From Acidobacteriota bacterium (GTDB lineage Bacteria > Acidobacteriota > Holophagae > Acanthopleuribacterales > Acanthopleuribacteraceae): a stretch of 64,000 nucleotides of DNA. The position numbers and the translations under genes were made by a program. Below are positions 52,065 to 62,623 of this stretch, one piece after another. The stretch covers positions 1 through 64,000 of the forward strand of contig PDUC01000039.1 in NCBI GenBank assembly GCA_002747255.1. Reading direction: 5' to 3'. Below the pieces are notes generated by a model. It did no database searches, had not been told where the DNA came from, and worked only from the letters and a program-made list of their open reading frames with translations. Within the stretch, counting starts at the first letter, position 1. Each line of letters starts with the position of its first letter.

Positions 52065-54209
52065 ATGAAACTTAAAACAAAAGTAATCACAATAGGTGTA
52101 ACGGGAACCATCTTACCGCTTTTACTTGTTTTTGCACTGGTAAAATATCAGAACAGAAATATGATGGAACTGGCGGAAAAAGAAAGTCTTTTTCTAGCCT
52201 ATGCCGATCTCGATCACATTGTCAATCAGCTCCATTTACTAGCTCGTTCGCATCAGCAACTAACTCAGGAAAGCATCGTCAATTCGCTGCATGTGGGCGT
52301 TCAACTCATGCAGGATCAAGGTGGAATTCACTTAAGCGAAGAGACAGCCACCTGGGATGCAATCAACCAGTACACAAAATCACCTGTAACCATCAACCTG
52401 GCAGAAATGCAATTAGGGCAGGATGGGTTTGGACAGGTACGTTCTCCTGAAATGGCCGTTCCCCTGGTAGACCAGGTTCAAGAACTCATGGGAGTCACCT
52501 GTACTGTTTTTCAACGAATGAACCAAAAGGGCGACATGTTGCGAATTGCAACCAATGTCATTGGAAGAAACGGTAAAAGAGCTGTTGGGACCTACATTCC
52601 CGTAGTAAACCCGGATGGATCCGCAAACCCGGTTGTTTCCACTCTTTTAAAAGGCGAAACATACAGGGGCAGAGCCTTTGTTGTCGATGCCTGGTATATT
52701 ACCGCTTACATGCCATTGGTGGATCAAAGCGATCACATCATCGGTGCTTTTTACGTCGGTATTCCACAAAACCGAATTGAAGGCTTAAAACAAGCCATTG
52801 AAGCTATTCACGTTGGCAGGTCGGGACATGTTTGGATCCACGACAGCAAAGGGAATCCCATCGTTGGTCCCGAAATTGACAATAAAAAGCAAACCTACTT
52901 TGCTGAGCGAATTGCTCAAGCAAAAAAGCTCGAAGAAGCAGAAGTGGGATCACAACTCTTTGTAAATGAGGAGACTGGAAGAGAATTTGTATCCAGGTTC
53001 ATCTACTTTCAAGCCTGGGACTGGATCATTTCTGCAGAAGTGGAACAGAGTGAAGTGACAGCCACCGTCCGTAAAATTGGAGAAATTGGCAAAAGAAACA
53101 GTAACTGGTTATTGATCGCTACGCTTGTTGTGGGCCTGCTTGTCTTTTTGCTGTGGTTTCTTGTCACCTTGCCCATCTTCCGTCCTCTCGAAAAACTAGT
53201 GGACGTTATGACCCAAATCACTTGCGGTGAGGCCCCGCTCTCAAGCCGTGTTCCCATCAGCGGAAACAATGAAATGTCCCAACTTGGCCAGAGTTTCAAT
53301 CAATTCACCGAAAAGATTCAAGGTGTCTTGATGGAGATTCACCATAGCAGCTTGAAAGTCAATACGGACTCTGAAAAACTGGGGCGGCTCTCCTCATCTC
53401 TTGCTGCCAACGCGAAAGGAACCTCTAATCGCTCGGAAAATGTGAGTGCATCTATCGAAAACATAAAAAATCAACTTGAAGAAATCGCGACTGCAACAAA
53501 GCAAACAGCCGAAAACGCCGCCTTCATATCGACAGCGGCAACAGAAATGGACGCTACTGTTCAGGAAATAGCCAGCAACACGGAAAAAGCCAAACAAATC
53601 TCGGAGAAAGCCGTCGAGCAGGCAGCTGACACTTCCGGAAAAATGGATGTCTTGGGTGATTCAGCTGCGGATATTGGCAAGGTTGTTGAAACGATTATGG
53701 CCATTTCAGAGCAAGTTAAACTGCTGGCATTAAACGCTACCATCGAAGCCTCTAGAGCGGGTGAAGCGGGAAAAGGTTTCACGGTAGTTGCCAATGAGAT
53801 CAAAGACTTGGCGCGACAAACGGCAAAAGCCTCATCGGACATTAAAGATCAAATCAGTCGCGTTCAGGATAACTCCCTGCACTCTATCGCCAGTATCCGC
53901 GAAATAACCAAGGTTATAAGCAGCCTGAATGAGATCAATTGTGTCATTGCAACAGCGGTTGAAGAGCAGTCTATTACCACTCAGGAAATCACTCAAAACA
54001 TTGTAAAAACGTCCCAAGGGGTTACTTCGGTAAACAGGAATGTCAATAGTTGTTCCCAATTAGTCATCGACATCGCCACAGATATGGATGAAGTGGCCCA
54101 ACATTCAGCTGAAAACGCGAAAGCGACCAATGAAATGCGGGTAAACATTCAAACTATGCGGGAAGTGGCCATAGGGCTGAATAGAATTGCCGAGGAATTT
54201 GATACCTAA
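52065..54209 (+). CDS. Methyl-accepting chemotaxis protein with periplasmic Cache domain
   Basis: 714 residues from the ATG at 52065 (GGAG 6 bases upstream). Membrane helix 1 is ITIGVTGTILPLLLVFALV. The periplasmic part (about 45-345) looks like a Cache_3-Cache_2 domain (AVGTYIPVVNPDGSANPVVS, AFYVGIPQNRIEGL, SGHVWIHDSKGNPIVG). Helix 2 is LLIATLVVGLLVFLLWFLV; a HAMP domain follows. The signalling tip is VKLLALNATIEASRAGEAGK / GFTVVANEIKDLARQTAKAS. There is no CheR-binding pentapeptide. The ligand is probably a small organic acid or similar, not determinable. It ends 8 bases from the convergent regulator gene. Confidence 0.92.
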   Translation: MKLKTKVITIGVTGTILPLLLVFALVKYQNRNMMELAEKESLFLAYADLDHIVNQLHLLARSHQQLTQESIVNSLHVGVQLMQDQGGIHLSEETATWDAINQYTKSPVTINLAEMQLGQDGFGQVRSPEMAVPLVDQVQELMGVTCTVFQRMNQKGDMLRIATNVIGRNGKRAVGTYIPVVNPDGSANPVVSTLLKGETYRGRAFVVDAWYITAYMPLVDQSDHIIGAFYVGIPQNRIEGLKQAIEAIHVGRSGHVWIHDSKGNPIVGPEIDNKKQTYFAERIAQAKKLEEAEVGSQLFVNEETGREFVSRFIYFQAWDWIISAEVEQSEVTATVRKIGEIGKRNSNWLLIATLVVGLLVFLLWFLVTLPIFRPLEKLVDVMTQITCGEAPLSSRVPISGNNEMSQLGQSFNQFTEKIQGVLMEIHHSSLKVNTDSEKLGRLSSSLAANAKGTSNRSENVSASIENIKNQLEEIATATKQTAENAAFISTAATEMDATVQEIASNTEKAKQISEKAVEQAADTSGKMDVLGDSAADIGKVVETIMAISEQVKLLALNATIEASRAGEAGKGFTVVANEIKDLARQTAKASSDIKDQISRVQDNSLHSIASIREITKVISSLNEINCVIATAVEEQSITTQEITQNIVKTSQGVTSVNRNVNSCSQLVIDIATDMDEVAQHSAENAKATNEMRVNIQTMREVAIGLNRIAEEFDT

Positions 54210-54217
54210 TCCAAATG

Positions 54218-55726
54218 TCACACTTCACCAAAATCCCTCAATAGACACTTGAGCGAGTTTTCGCGAGTCTTAAGCCTTTCGGACTCGTTGAAAACAAAGG
54301 GCGGAGCAACCCTCTGCCCACAGGCATCTTTGGACATAAAACACCTCTCACAAGTCTCATTAACGTCCACATCGGGAATAGATGAATCAAAGGCAAAGTG
54401 AATGGTTTGACTCACCTTCTCTGTCAAAACAATTCCAAGCGTCATACTGGAAAAAGAATCCGGTTTGAGGTAAAGAGGCCTCAGGATACTGATGTTCAAT
54501 ATGGTTAAATCCTGATCAATGAAATGCGAGCGCTGCGCCTCGATCACAGGTTCGTCGCTGGCCCCCTTGCCCGAAACGGCCTCTTCCAGTTGTCTGATAG
54601 ACAGCCAGCGCCGACAATAATGCTCATAGAGATTGATTCCGCTGGGCATGGCCAATTGAGACATATTGAGTTCCTTGATCAACCTGTAGTATTTGCCGTC
54701 TTTTGAGTGATTGAACCTGAGGTAATAGATGTCCTTTAAACCAAAGTGACGCGGAAGAACCTGACTGAGACGATAGAGGAACATTTCAGGGGTCACGCCA
54801 TAACACGACAGCAATCCACGCAAATGCTTTTGATTCCATTTTTTATGGTTAAACCAGGTTTTGAGATCGGCCACAAGAACCCGTTCTGGAATGATCATGG
54901 CACCTGAAAAATAAGAGGCCTTGTAGTTGTCCAGTACACGGTCAAAACGGGTCGCTTTCATTAGGGATGAGGTCTTTGGGCGTTGTTTGAGCTCCAATCT
55001 TTGATAACCTATTTCCCGTCCCAGGATAAACGCCTTTTGGGACACCCTCAACTCCGGATTCAACAAAAGCCTGGCCGGCTTGCTGTTCACATAAACACTT
55101 CGCAAATCCATTAAATCGGGATAGTTTGTCAGGTTTTCACTGTCAATGACCGTATTCGCGCTCTCCACCGCTTTCTGAAAAATCTCACATTTTTCCTGCA
55201 ATGAGGCGCGTACGATACCGTGCTCTTTCCCAAAGTCAGCGGCCTCCTGCTCCAACTCCTCAAAGTAATTGCCATTCACTTTCTGATAACTGCGAAGAGC
55301 CGCAAACAGAAAATCTTCCAACTTCAAATCATAGGTGCGAATAAACTCGGTAAGCGTTCGCACAAGGGCACCCGTTTTCTCAGGTGAAACAGTCGCTAAA
55401 TCCACAAGACTGCGTATGTTAATTCCAAACATGTGGAACGGGAACTCCCTGACCAGAGAAGAATCCAGCAACTCCATCAGCGGGTTCAGTGTTTTCCCCA
55501 TTTTCATGGAAACCAAATCATCGAAGGGAACTTGCAGCGCGTTGGCCAGGCCAATCAGTTTCTCTGGCTTGGGATACTTCTTGCCGCTCTCAATTTCACT
55601 TAAATAGGAAACAGACAAGCCTGTCTTCCCGGCTACCTGCTTCAATGAAAGCCCTCGATCCTGACGTACCTGCTTCAACTTTAAGCCAAACACAAGTTTA
55701 AGATGATCTCCCGTTACCGGCTTCAT
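54218..55726 (-). CDS. RamB/ScfR-like XRE transcriptional regulator
   Basis: 502 residues from the ATG at 55726 (GGGAG 5 bases upstream). HTH_XRE at 5-62 (LKQVRQDRGLSLKQVAGKTG, LSVSYLSEIESGKKYPKP). The centre (about 225-290, QKAFILGREIGYQRLELKQR, NYKASYFSGAMIIPERVLVA) is a degenerate ImmA/IrrE region without HExxH. The C-terminus has a Cys cluster (CERCFMSKDACGQR), as in short-chain fatty acid regulators of the DUF2083 family. Members such as RamB and ScfR control acetate and propionate genes, and here the divergent neighbour is the glyoxylate-shunt operon aceB-aceA, so control of that operon is the natural guess. Confidence 0.85.
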   Translation of the reverse strand: MKPVTGDHLKLVFGLKLKQVRQDRGLSLKQVAGKTGLSVSYLSEIESGKKYPKPEKLIGLANALQVPFDDLVSMKMGKTLNPLMELLDSSLVREFPFHMFGINIRSLVDLATVSPEKTGALVRTLTEFIRTYDLKLEDFLFAALRSYQKVNGNYFEELEQEAADFGKEHGIVRASLQEKCEIFQKAVESANTVIDSENLTNYPDLMDLRSVYVNSKPARLLLNPELRVSQKAFILGREIGYQRLELKQRPKTSSLMKATRFDRVLDNYKASYFSGAMIIPERVLVADLKTWFNHKKWNQKHLRGLLSCYGVTPEMFLYRLSQVLPRHFGLKDIYYLRFNHSKDGKYYRLIKELNMSQLAMPSGINLYEHYCRRWLSIRQLEEAVSGKGASDEPVIEAQRSHFIDQDLTILNISILRPLYLKPDSFSSMTLGIVLTEKVSQTIHFAFDSSIPDVDVNETCERCFMSKDACGQRVAPPFVFNESERLKTRENSLKCLLRDFGEV

Positions 55727-55860
55727 ACTTGCTCCCTTCTTCCGGGACAAAACTTCAGGTCACTGTCCAGGCAAAGTGTCAGGTACCCGACCTGAATCAC
55801 ATCCTCAGCCAGCCATATTATAGGGAGCGAACACCAGTAAATCAACAAAAATTCACTTTT

Positions 55861-55902
55861 AGCGAATTTTCGCTTGATAAGACCGATTCGTGAATGTAAA
55901 AT
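55861..55902 (+). promoter_or_regulatory. aceB promoter with operator-like dyad
   Basis: TTGATA (55874-55879), 17-base spacer, TAAAAT (55897-55902). AGCGAA-TT-TTCGCT (55861-55874) is a perfect dyad touching the -35 and is a candidate repressor or activator site. Also ATTCAC at 55851-55856 and GTGAAT at 55890-55895 form a wider inverted pair. AAGGAG precedes the aceB ATG at 55960. Confidence 0.6.
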
Positions 55903-55959
55903 GACGCAGGTTGTCAAAATGATCGCAGGAACGAGATTGTGTAGATAAGGAGAGAGAAC

Positions 55960-57861
55960 ATGGCACACGAAAGAGTGAAAGAAACAATTACCATCCGGGA
56001 CGGGCTTTTAGAGTCCTATGCGGATGTTTACACGCCGGAGGTTCTGGATGTCCTGGTTAAACTGGAGCCGTTGAACACCAAGCGCCTGGAATTAATGCAA
56101 AAGCGCATGAAGCGCCGGCTTGACCGGCAGAAGAAACAAGAGCGGATTCAATTCCTCGATCCGGCTTCCATCATTCCGGGAACCGAGCTCACAGTGGAAC
56201 AGGCCCGTCAGGGTCAATTTGAAGGTCCTGTCATTCCAGACGATTTAAAAAGGCAATGGATACAGGGCACGGGTCCTGGCGCCAAGCCGAACTCACCCGT
56301 TGAAAAGAGCATCAGGAACATCGCCTATGCTCTCCTGTCTGGAGCGGATGGCTGGATGTTCGACGGTGAAGACGCATTGGGTCAGGTATCATCGATGTCT
56401 CTGGACAATCAGCGGAACCTGAAACTGGCCATCAACAGAGATCCCGTTTTCCTGACAGCAGCAGAACAGGTTTCAAAAGAGATGAACACCTGGGGACGCG
56501 AGTTCTTTGGTCATGAGATTGTAAAAGACTGGAAAGAGCAGCTGGATTTCACCACGCTCATTTTCCGGGCACGCGGTTTACACCTTGACGATCGCCATAT
56601 TCGGGATCACCTGGGCCGCGGACTTTCGGCCTCACTTGTCGATGCCGTCACCTTTGTCGTCAACAATTACGCCCAGCTGCAGAAAAGAGGTTCATCCATC
56701 GTTCTCTACCTGCCCAAAATACAAACAGCGGAAGAAGCCGCTTTCTGGAACCTCATTCTGACTTCCATTGAAGAGCAGATCGACTTGCCGGTTGGCACCA
56801 TAAAAGCCTATGTTTTGGTGGAACAAATTGAAGAAGCCTTCCAGTTAATGGAAATACGGGCCGCTCTTGGCTTACACTTTGTGGGCTACAACACAGGCCG
56901 CTGGGACTACATCAACTCTGTTTCAGACGCTGTAGCCTGGGATGATTCCTTTATTAACCCCAATATTGAATCCATCACCATGACTTACGGCTACATGAGA
57001 AACTACGAAGACCGCGTACGCCGCTGTGTCAACACGCCGGATAAAAACGGCAACTTCGCGCTTTGGCAGGGCGGCATGGAGCCCAACATTCCCGTGGGTT
57101 CTGAAAAAGGCATTGCGGACAGCATGAAGCGGGCATTGGCCGGTGCCGTTCGCGAAGAGCAGGAAGGTGCCAGTGGAAAATGGGTCGCTCACTGGAGAAT
57201 GGTCCACATTATTCGCCCCGTGTGGGAAAAAGTGGGCAAAGACAATCAACTGGGAAGAAAGTTTCCGGCTTTAACCTACACCCAGGCGGATGCAGATGGC
57301 CTGCACTTACTCGAGCCGGCACCCCGCACCATTCGCGGCGCGCGCAATCTCTTGAGTGTGGCTCTGCAGTACGGCAACGCTTTTGGCGAAGGCTTCCAGG
57401 CAGCGGCCTTGAAACCCGCTGACTTTTTCGGGAATGACGATATTCTCTATCTCATGGAAGATGCCGCCACAGGCGAAATTAGAATGAGTATCCTGTGGGA
57501 ATGGCTTCATAAAAAAGCACAGCTCACAGAAGATGACGCTGAAACAGGCTGCAAGAAAGGCGATGTTTTCACCCTCGAGTTATTTGAAAGACTTATGGAA
57601 GAAGAATACGACAAGCTGCTCAAGGCAACCAACAGAGATGTACACGACCGTTCTAAAACCACGACCCTGCCCATCGTGAGAGAAATCGTTTCATCTTATA
57701 TCACAGATCCGGTTAAGTGCCCTTGGTACATCGACTTATTAAACATCAATCTCAACAATCACGATTTAGAAACAGGCAAGCAGCGCATTGCTCGTTACAT
57801 GCGGTGCCTCTCTGAAAACGGTGATCGAATCACCGAAAACCTCGACTTTAAAGTACAATAA
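55960..57861 (+). CDS. aceB: Malate synthase (A-type)
   Basis: 633 residues, about 100 longer than most A-type enzymes. Active-site and fold motifs are present: GADGWMFDGEDALGQVSSMS, DFTTLIFRARGLHLDDRHI, GSSIVLYLPKIQTAEEAAFW, GRWDYINSVSDAVAWDDSFI, GGMEPNIP and VAHWRMVHIIRPVWEKV. It condenses glyoxylate and acetyl-CoA to malate. The extra length is at the N-terminus and between 440 and 560. It is the first gene of the aceB-aceA operon, 13 bases ahead of aceA, behind a clear sigma-70-like promoter. Confidence 0.95.
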   Translation: MAHERVKETITIRDGLLESYADVYTPEVLDVLVKLEPLNTKRLELMQKRMKRRLDRQKKQERIQFLDPASIIPGTELTVEQARQGQFEGPVIPDDLKRQWIQGTGPGAKPNSPVEKSIRNIAYALLSGADGWMFDGEDALGQVSSMSLDNQRNLKLAINRDPVFLTAAEQVSKEMNTWGREFFGHEIVKDWKEQLDFTTLIFRARGLHLDDRHIRDHLGRGLSASLVDAVTFVVNNYAQLQKRGSSIVLYLPKIQTAEEAAFWNLILTSIEEQIDLPVGTIKAYVLVEQIEEAFQLMEIRAALGLHFVGYNTGRWDYINSVSDAVAWDDSFINPNIESITMTYGYMRNYEDRVRRCVNTPDKNGNFALWQGGMEPNIPVGSEKGIADSMKRALAGAVREEQEGASGKWVAHWRMVHIIRPVWEKVGKDNQLGRKFPALTYTQADADGLHLLEPAPRTIRGARNLLSVALQYGNAFGEGFQAAALKPADFFGNDDILYLMEDAATGEIRMSILWEWLHKKAQLTEDDAETGCKKGDVFTLELFERLMEEEYDKLLKATNRDVHDRSKTTTLPIVREIVSSYITDPVKCPWYIDLLNINLNNHDLETGKQRIARYMRCLSENGDRITENLDFKVQ

Positions 57862-57874
57862 TTAGGAGAACGTC

Positions 57875-60130
57875 ATGAAAGAAATGGTTCAGGAAATTCA
57901 AGCAACAAAGGAGTGGTTCAACAAGCCCCGCTTCAAGGAAATAACGCGGTTGTATTCCGCCCGTCAAGTGGTTGAGCAACGCGGCACCATTCGCCGTGAG
58001 TACTCAATTGCCAAAAACGCCGCAAGCGAATTCTACACCTACCTCAGAGAGCAGTTCGCCCAGCAAAAGTCCATTACCACTTTCGGTCCTTACTCACCGG
58101 GTCAGGTGGTTATGATGAAGCGAATGGGCATCAAAGGCATCTACCTGGGCGGCTGGGCCACATCTGCCAAGGGATCAGTGACAGAAGATCAGAGTGCCGA
58201 TTTAGCCAGCTATCCACTCAGTCAGGTTCCCGATGAAGCCTCGACACTGGTAAGAGCCCTGTTGTCGGCCGACAAAAATCAGAGATACGCACGAGCCCGC
58301 ATGACGGAAGAAGAGCGAAAAGCAACCCCTGAAATTGATTACCGTCCTTTCATCATTGCAGACGCCGATACAGGACACGGCGGTGACGCTCATGTCAGGA
58401 ACCTTGTTCGCCGCTTTGTTGAAGTGGGCGTAACGGGCTACCACATTGAAGATCAACGTCCGGGCACCAAGAAATGCGGTCACCAGGGCGGAAAAGTGCT
58501 CGTTTCGGTGGATGAGCAGATCAAGAGATTGAACTCGGCTCGCTTCCAACTGGATGTCATGGGTGTCGAAGGCCTTATTGTCGCCCGAACGGATGCCGAA
58601 GCGGCCACCTTACTGGACAACAACGGCGACGGTCGCGACCACTACTACATCCTGGGTGCCACCAACCTGGACGTACCAAGCTACAAACTGGGTGCTCTGG
58701 CCGTGTTAAAGCGCTTTTTCGACGCCGGCTTAACGGACGTCAATGGCCATCAGCTCTACAATATTTCGGACTCGGAATATGAAAAAGCCTACAGCTGGTT
58801 TAAAAAAGCAGGTATTCTCTCAAAAATTGACGAAGCCATTGAAACCGCCAAAAAGTCAGAACCCGTTGCCATTGAAAAATTGATTGACGAGGCAAGTTAC
58901 CTCTTCCTGGCCGCCTGGGAAACAGACGGCGGCGTAAAGACCTATGCCGACGCGGTTGTCGATGCCATGAAGTTCCGCTCCGAAGAAGGAGTAGAATTCG
59001 ACATGAACGAAGACCAATGGCGCTCCTATGCCAAATCCGTTTCCTACAGTGAAGCCAAAACCAAGGCTCAGAGCATGGGTGTTGATCCCGTATGGGACAT
59101 GGAACTGGCACGCACACCGGAAGGTTACTATCAAATACGCGGCGGCATTGAATACGCCATCACCAAGTCCCTTGCCGTCGCTCCTTTCTGTGACCTTATC
59201 TGGATGGAAACCAAAACGGCTGACTTAAAAGACGCCAAGGAATTCGCTGAAGCCATCCACGCTGTTTATCCCGAAAAAATGCTGGCCTACAACCTGTCGC
59301 CTTCCTTTAACTGGGACACCACCGGCATGACCGATCAGGAAATGAGCGACTTCCCCGAAGAGCTTGGCAAATTGGGCTTTGTCTTTAACTTCATCACCTA
59401 CGGTGGCCACCAAATTGACGGTCTTGCGGCCGAGGAATTCGCCACCGCGCTGATGGAAGAGGGCATGCTGGCTCTGGCCAAATTGCAACGCAAACTGCGC
59501 CTGCTTGAATCTCCCTACAAGACACCTCAAACTCTGGTTGGCGGAAAACGCCTGGACGGCGCACTGGTTGCCTCCTCTGGCAGAACGGCTACCACCAAAG
59601 CCATGGGTAAAGGGTCCACCCAATTCCAGCACCTTGTTCACACTGAAGTGCCCAAGAAACTGCTTGAAAGCTGGCTGGCAACATGGTCTGAGCAAAACAA
59701 CGTGCAGGGTAAGCTGAAAGTCAAACTTCGCCCGCATATTGCAGGATCAGACATACTGGAACTGAGTATCCAGAACGAGTCAGGCCAGACACAGGCCAAC
59801 GTGGTCTTTACGACGATTTCCGATCGCAAGGGATTGAATATCATGTCCGTTCGCGATCAGAACACGTTTAACACCGACTACCGTCAAAAGCGTCTGATGA
59901 CCTTACTTCAACTCTACCTGCTCTACCGATACAAAGTCTCTTTCGTTCACTACGTCACTCCCACTGAAGACAACCAGCACCAGACCAAGGGTATGGAAAA
60001 ACTGGGTCTCTTCAAGGATGTTCACACTGAGGTTGGCAATATCATCGTAGCTGATGTATGCACAGACAAAGTTGAAGAACTGGTTACCCCTGAAGGTAAA
60101 GCGCTAGGCAAACTCATTTCAAAAAAGTGA
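57875..60130 (+). CDS. aceA: Isocitrate lyase, long (ICL2-like) form
   Basis: 751 residues versus about 430-530 for the common forms. Catalytic Cys about 201 in [18 protein letters not shown], metal/substrate residues in [19 protein letters not shown] and YHIEDQRPG, and C-terminal catalytic-core [20 protein letters not shown]. The last ~150 residues ([16 protein letters not shown] to the end, [20 protein letters not shown]) form an extra domain in the place where mycobacterial ICL2 has its acetyl-CoA-responsive domain. It splits isocitrate to glyoxylate and succinate. AGGAG lies 6 bases upstream of the ATG. Followed by a strong terminator. Confidence 0.95.
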   Translation: MKEMVQEIQATKEWFNKPRFKEITRLYSARQVVEQRGTIRREYSIAKNAASEFYTYLREQFAQQKSITTFGPYSPGQVVMMKRMGIKGIYLGGWATSAKGSVTEDQSADLASYPLSQVPDEASTLVRALLSADKNQRYARARMTEEERKATPEIDYRPFIIADADTGHGGDAHVRNLVRRFVEVGVTGYHIEDQRPGTKKCGHQGGKVLVSVDEQIKRLNSARFQLDVMGVEGLIVARTDAEAATLLDNNGDGRDHYYILGATNLDVPSYKLGALAVLKRFFDAGLTDVNGHQLYNISDSEYEKAYSWFKKAGILSKIDEAIETAKKSEPVAIEKLIDEASYLFLAAWETDGGVKTYADAVVDAMKFRSEEGVEFDMNEDQWRSYAKSVSYSEAKTKAQSMGVDPVWDMELARTPEGYYQIRGGIEYAITKSLAVAPFCDLIWMETKTADLKDAKEFAEAIHAVYPEKMLAYNLSPSFNWDTTGMTDQEMSDFPEELGKLGFVFNFITYGGHQIDGLAAEEFATALMEEGMLALAKLQRKLRLLESPYKTPQTLVGGKRLDGALVASSGRTATTKAMGKGSTQFQHLVHTEVPKKLLESWLATWSEQNNVQGKLKVKLRPHIAGSDILELSIQNESGQTQANVVFTTISDRKGLNIMSVRDQNTFNTDYRQKRLMTLLQLYLLYRYKVSFVHYVTPTEDNQHQTKGMEKLGLFKDVHTEVGNIIVADVCTDKVEELVTPEGKALGKLISKK

Positions 60131-60174
60131 GCTTGCAACACCAAGTTACAACCAGGTTCTAACTGATTCCAAAG

Positions 60175-60204
60175 AAGCCGCTGTGATGATCACAGCGGCT
60201 TTTC
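60175..60204. terminator. Terminator after aceA
   Basis: AAGCCGCTGTGAT and ATCACAGCGGCTT make a 13-pair palindrome with one central base, followed by TTTCC. It lies between convergent aceA and the acyl-CoA synthetase gene. Confidence 0.8.
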
Positions 60205-60263
60205 CACTTTCTCCCTCTGAACCGAAATAACCATCCGGGTCTTTTGTCAGCATACCGTCATCT

Positions 60264-62219
60264 TCACGTTTGAGGCCTGCTTCGCTGATACATGGCATCG
60301 ATTTGCTTGCCATACACCTCAAGCAGCACTCTTTTCTTCGTTTTTTGAGTGGGGGTCAGTTGACCGTTCTGTTCTGAAAAACGGCTTTTCAAAATGTGGA
60401 ATTGCTTTATTTCCTCATGGGTTTCCAGGCACTTATTGGCTCGATTCACTTCTTGCTGAACCTTCTCGATGACGACTGGCTGCTGAATAAAGTCATCACC
60501 CACCGACATACAGAGTTCAACACCCGCCGTGTTGGACCAGGAGAGCGCGTTCTTGTCGTAAGCAATTCCATGTCGTTCAAAGTAATCGATGAAATAGGCA
60601 AAACTGGGCACAATGAGTGCCGAAATGAATTTCCGCTCATCACCGACAATGAAAACCTGCTCCACAAACGTGCTTGTTGAAAACGGTTTTTCAACTTTAG
60701 CCGGGGCGACATTCTTGCCGAGAGCCGTACAGATAATGGCCTTTTTTCGATCCACCACTTTGTAATACCCGTACTTATCCTTTTCCACCAGATCACCCGT
60801 CTTGAACCAGCCATCTTCGGTAAAGGCCTCTTGGGTTTCTTCCGGCACATTCAGGTACTCTGAAAAAACACCGGCACCTTTGATTTCCAGCTCGCCGTCT
60901 TCCGCAACGCGGGACCAGCCGCCATTGGCGTTCACCCCTACAAACCCCGGTTTGCAGTTGGTAATGGGATTCAGAAGACAGGCATTGAAACTCTCCGTCG
61001 AGCCGTAACCTTCACAAATGGCAATGCCCAGGGTGTAATAAAATTCCAGCAGATCAGCCGCGATACCCGCACTGGCCGAAAAGGAAAACTTGAACCGGTC
61101 ACCAAACAGGGCTCTAATTTTGGCGAAAAGCCTGTCTGCCATTCGGTACTTCAATTTCAAGCCCCAGGGCATTCTGGACACGAAATCACAATGGGGTGAC
61201 ATGTCATAGGTTCCCTGATCGTCTTTTCTGTACTCGAGAGCCCTTTGACCAATGGCAAAAGCCCAGTTGAACAAAAGTTTTTTCAGTCTGCTCTGCGCCA
61301 TCTTCTGCTGGAAGGTGATGTAGATCTTTTCATAGAGCCGAGGAACACAATTGATCCAGGTGGGATTGTACTTCTGCATATCTTCCAAAAGCGTGCCAGG
61401 CGCGTCGGCATAGGCTATGGTTGCCCCGTTGAAAAGCGCCATCAGTTGCAGTGACCCGCGGTCGAAGATATGTGTGAGAGGGAGAAAGCAGAGACCCACA
61501 TCGTTTTCGTCAATGGTCATGCCGGCCTGTTCAAAAACCTCATTGACACCCGACATGCGTGAAGAGGCACACCAGTGAGAAAGCAAAACGCCCTTGCTTT
61601 GCCCGGTTGTTCCCGACGTGTAGAGAATGGTAAAGGGATCCTCAATCTCGATGGATTCCTGCCTGGCCGCATAGTCCGCGGCGTGATCCTCTTTCCAACT
61701 GTGACCGGCATGGATTAACTCGCCAAGCCCTATCACTCTCGTACCTTGGCTTTGGTACTCCCTTCGCATGACAATGACTTTTTCAAGGCCTGGCATTTTG
61801 TCCCTGTCCTTGAGAACCATTTCAAGCAGATCCTCATTGCCTACAAACAAATAACGCGAACCGGAATCATTGACAATGTGGGTGACTTCCTGAATGGACA
61901 AAGTGGGATAGATGGTAACACTCACCACCCCGCAGTTGGACATCGCCATATCCACATGCGTCCAGTAAGGCGAGCTGTTGGACATAATGGCCGCTCGATC
62001 CCCTTTCTGCAATCCCATGCTCATCAGTCCACAGGCAATGGCGTCAACCCGCTCTCTCATCTGCGTCCAGGTCATAACGCCCTGGCTGTCACCGCCGTAG
62101 AGATCGGCGTTAAAAAGCTGAGCCTTTGCATGCGGCAGCCGATCACATGTGTGGTTAAATGCAGCGCATACGGTCTGTAAATCTTCACTCTGCCATTTCC
62201 AGGTTTGCTGTTCTGTCAT
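60264..62219 (-). CDS. Long-chain acyl-CoA synthetase (AMP-forming)
   Basis: 651 residues. P-loop FTILYTSGTTGQSKGVLLSH (about 190-210), adenylate motif GYGSTESFNACLLNP and GWFKTGDLVEKDKYGYYKVV with VDRKKAII, then the C-terminal lysine-containing domain (LTPTQKTKKRVLLEVYG). The YGSTE variant and total length fit the long-chain or very-long-chain (bubblegum-like) ligases, which activate fatty acids for beta-oxidation. It is convergent with aceA, and the acetyl-CoA from its substrates would feed the glyoxylate shunt. Confidence 0.92.
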   Translation of the reverse strand: MTEQQTWKWQSEDLQTVCAAFNHTCDRLPHAKAQLFNADLYGGDSQGVMTWTQMRERVDAIACGLMSMGLQKGDRAAIMSNSSPYWTHVDMAMSNCGVVSVTIYPTLSIQEVTHIVNDSGSRYLFVGNEDLLEMVLKDRDKMPGLEKVIVMRREYQSQGTRVIGLGELIHAGHSWKEDHAADYAARQESIEIEDPFTILYTSGTTGQSKGVLLSHWCASSRMSGVNEVFEQAGMTIDENDVGLCFLPLTHIFDRGSLQLMALFNGATIAYADAPGTLLEDMQKYNPTWINCVPRLYEKIYITFQQKMAQSRLKKLLFNWAFAIGQRALEYRKDDQGTYDMSPHCDFVSRMPWGLKLKYRMADRLFAKIRALFGDRFKFSFSASAGIAADLLEFYYTLGIAICEGYGSTESFNACLLNPITNCKPGFVGVNANGGWSRVAEDGELEIKGAGVFSEYLNVPEETQEAFTEDGWFKTGDLVEKDKYGYYKVVDRKKAIICTALGKNVAPAKVEKPFSTSTFVEQVFIVGDERKFISALIVPSFAYFIDYFERHGIAYDKNALSWSNTAGVELCMSVGDDFIQQPVVIEKVQQEVNRANKCLETHEEIKQFHILKSRFSEQNGQLTPTQKTKKRVLLEVYGKQIDAMYQRSRPQT

Positions 62220-62623
62220 TTATGTACCTCGTGTTGAATTCCATCAAGAATAACACAATCCCTGCCCAGCACAAGAAAGGATGTCATTCTGGTACTAAAT
62301 TGCGATTTTTTAGATGACTTTTAAAATGTTATGCCTGGAATCGGTTTCATGTTTGGAACCCGCTAGTTTTTACAGCCCTTCATTTATGAAATGGCGTTCA
62401 AGAAAACAGACACCGTTTAAATTGCTTTCAGCAGGAATTGACAAAGGAAGAACTTCCGCTTTTTCAGATAAAAAGAAACGATTTTCACCGGGATAAACAC
62501 CTTGAGAAGCCGATATCTTCAAACACATTCCCGATTGAAAAGATAGGCCTTTTCCACTTGTCTATTTACAAATGATACATCACTTGAACCAAGATAGCCG
62601 CCCATTTTATCGCCTGTTAACCG
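62220..62623. other. Intergenic region, no gene seen
   Basis: 404 bases between two minus-strand genes. A 60-codon plus-strand frame (62314-62496) has no ribosome-binding site and no recognisable content. It should hold the promoter of the acyl-CoA synthetase gene; none stands out. Confidence 0.4.

Noticed and set aside
60175-60204. CTGTGATGATCACAG as a CRP site
   Set aside because: Spacing between half sites is wrong and position after aceA with T run fits a terminator.
62314-62496. 60-codon plus-strand frame between two minus-strand genes
   Set aside because: No ribosome-binding site, no recognisable content.
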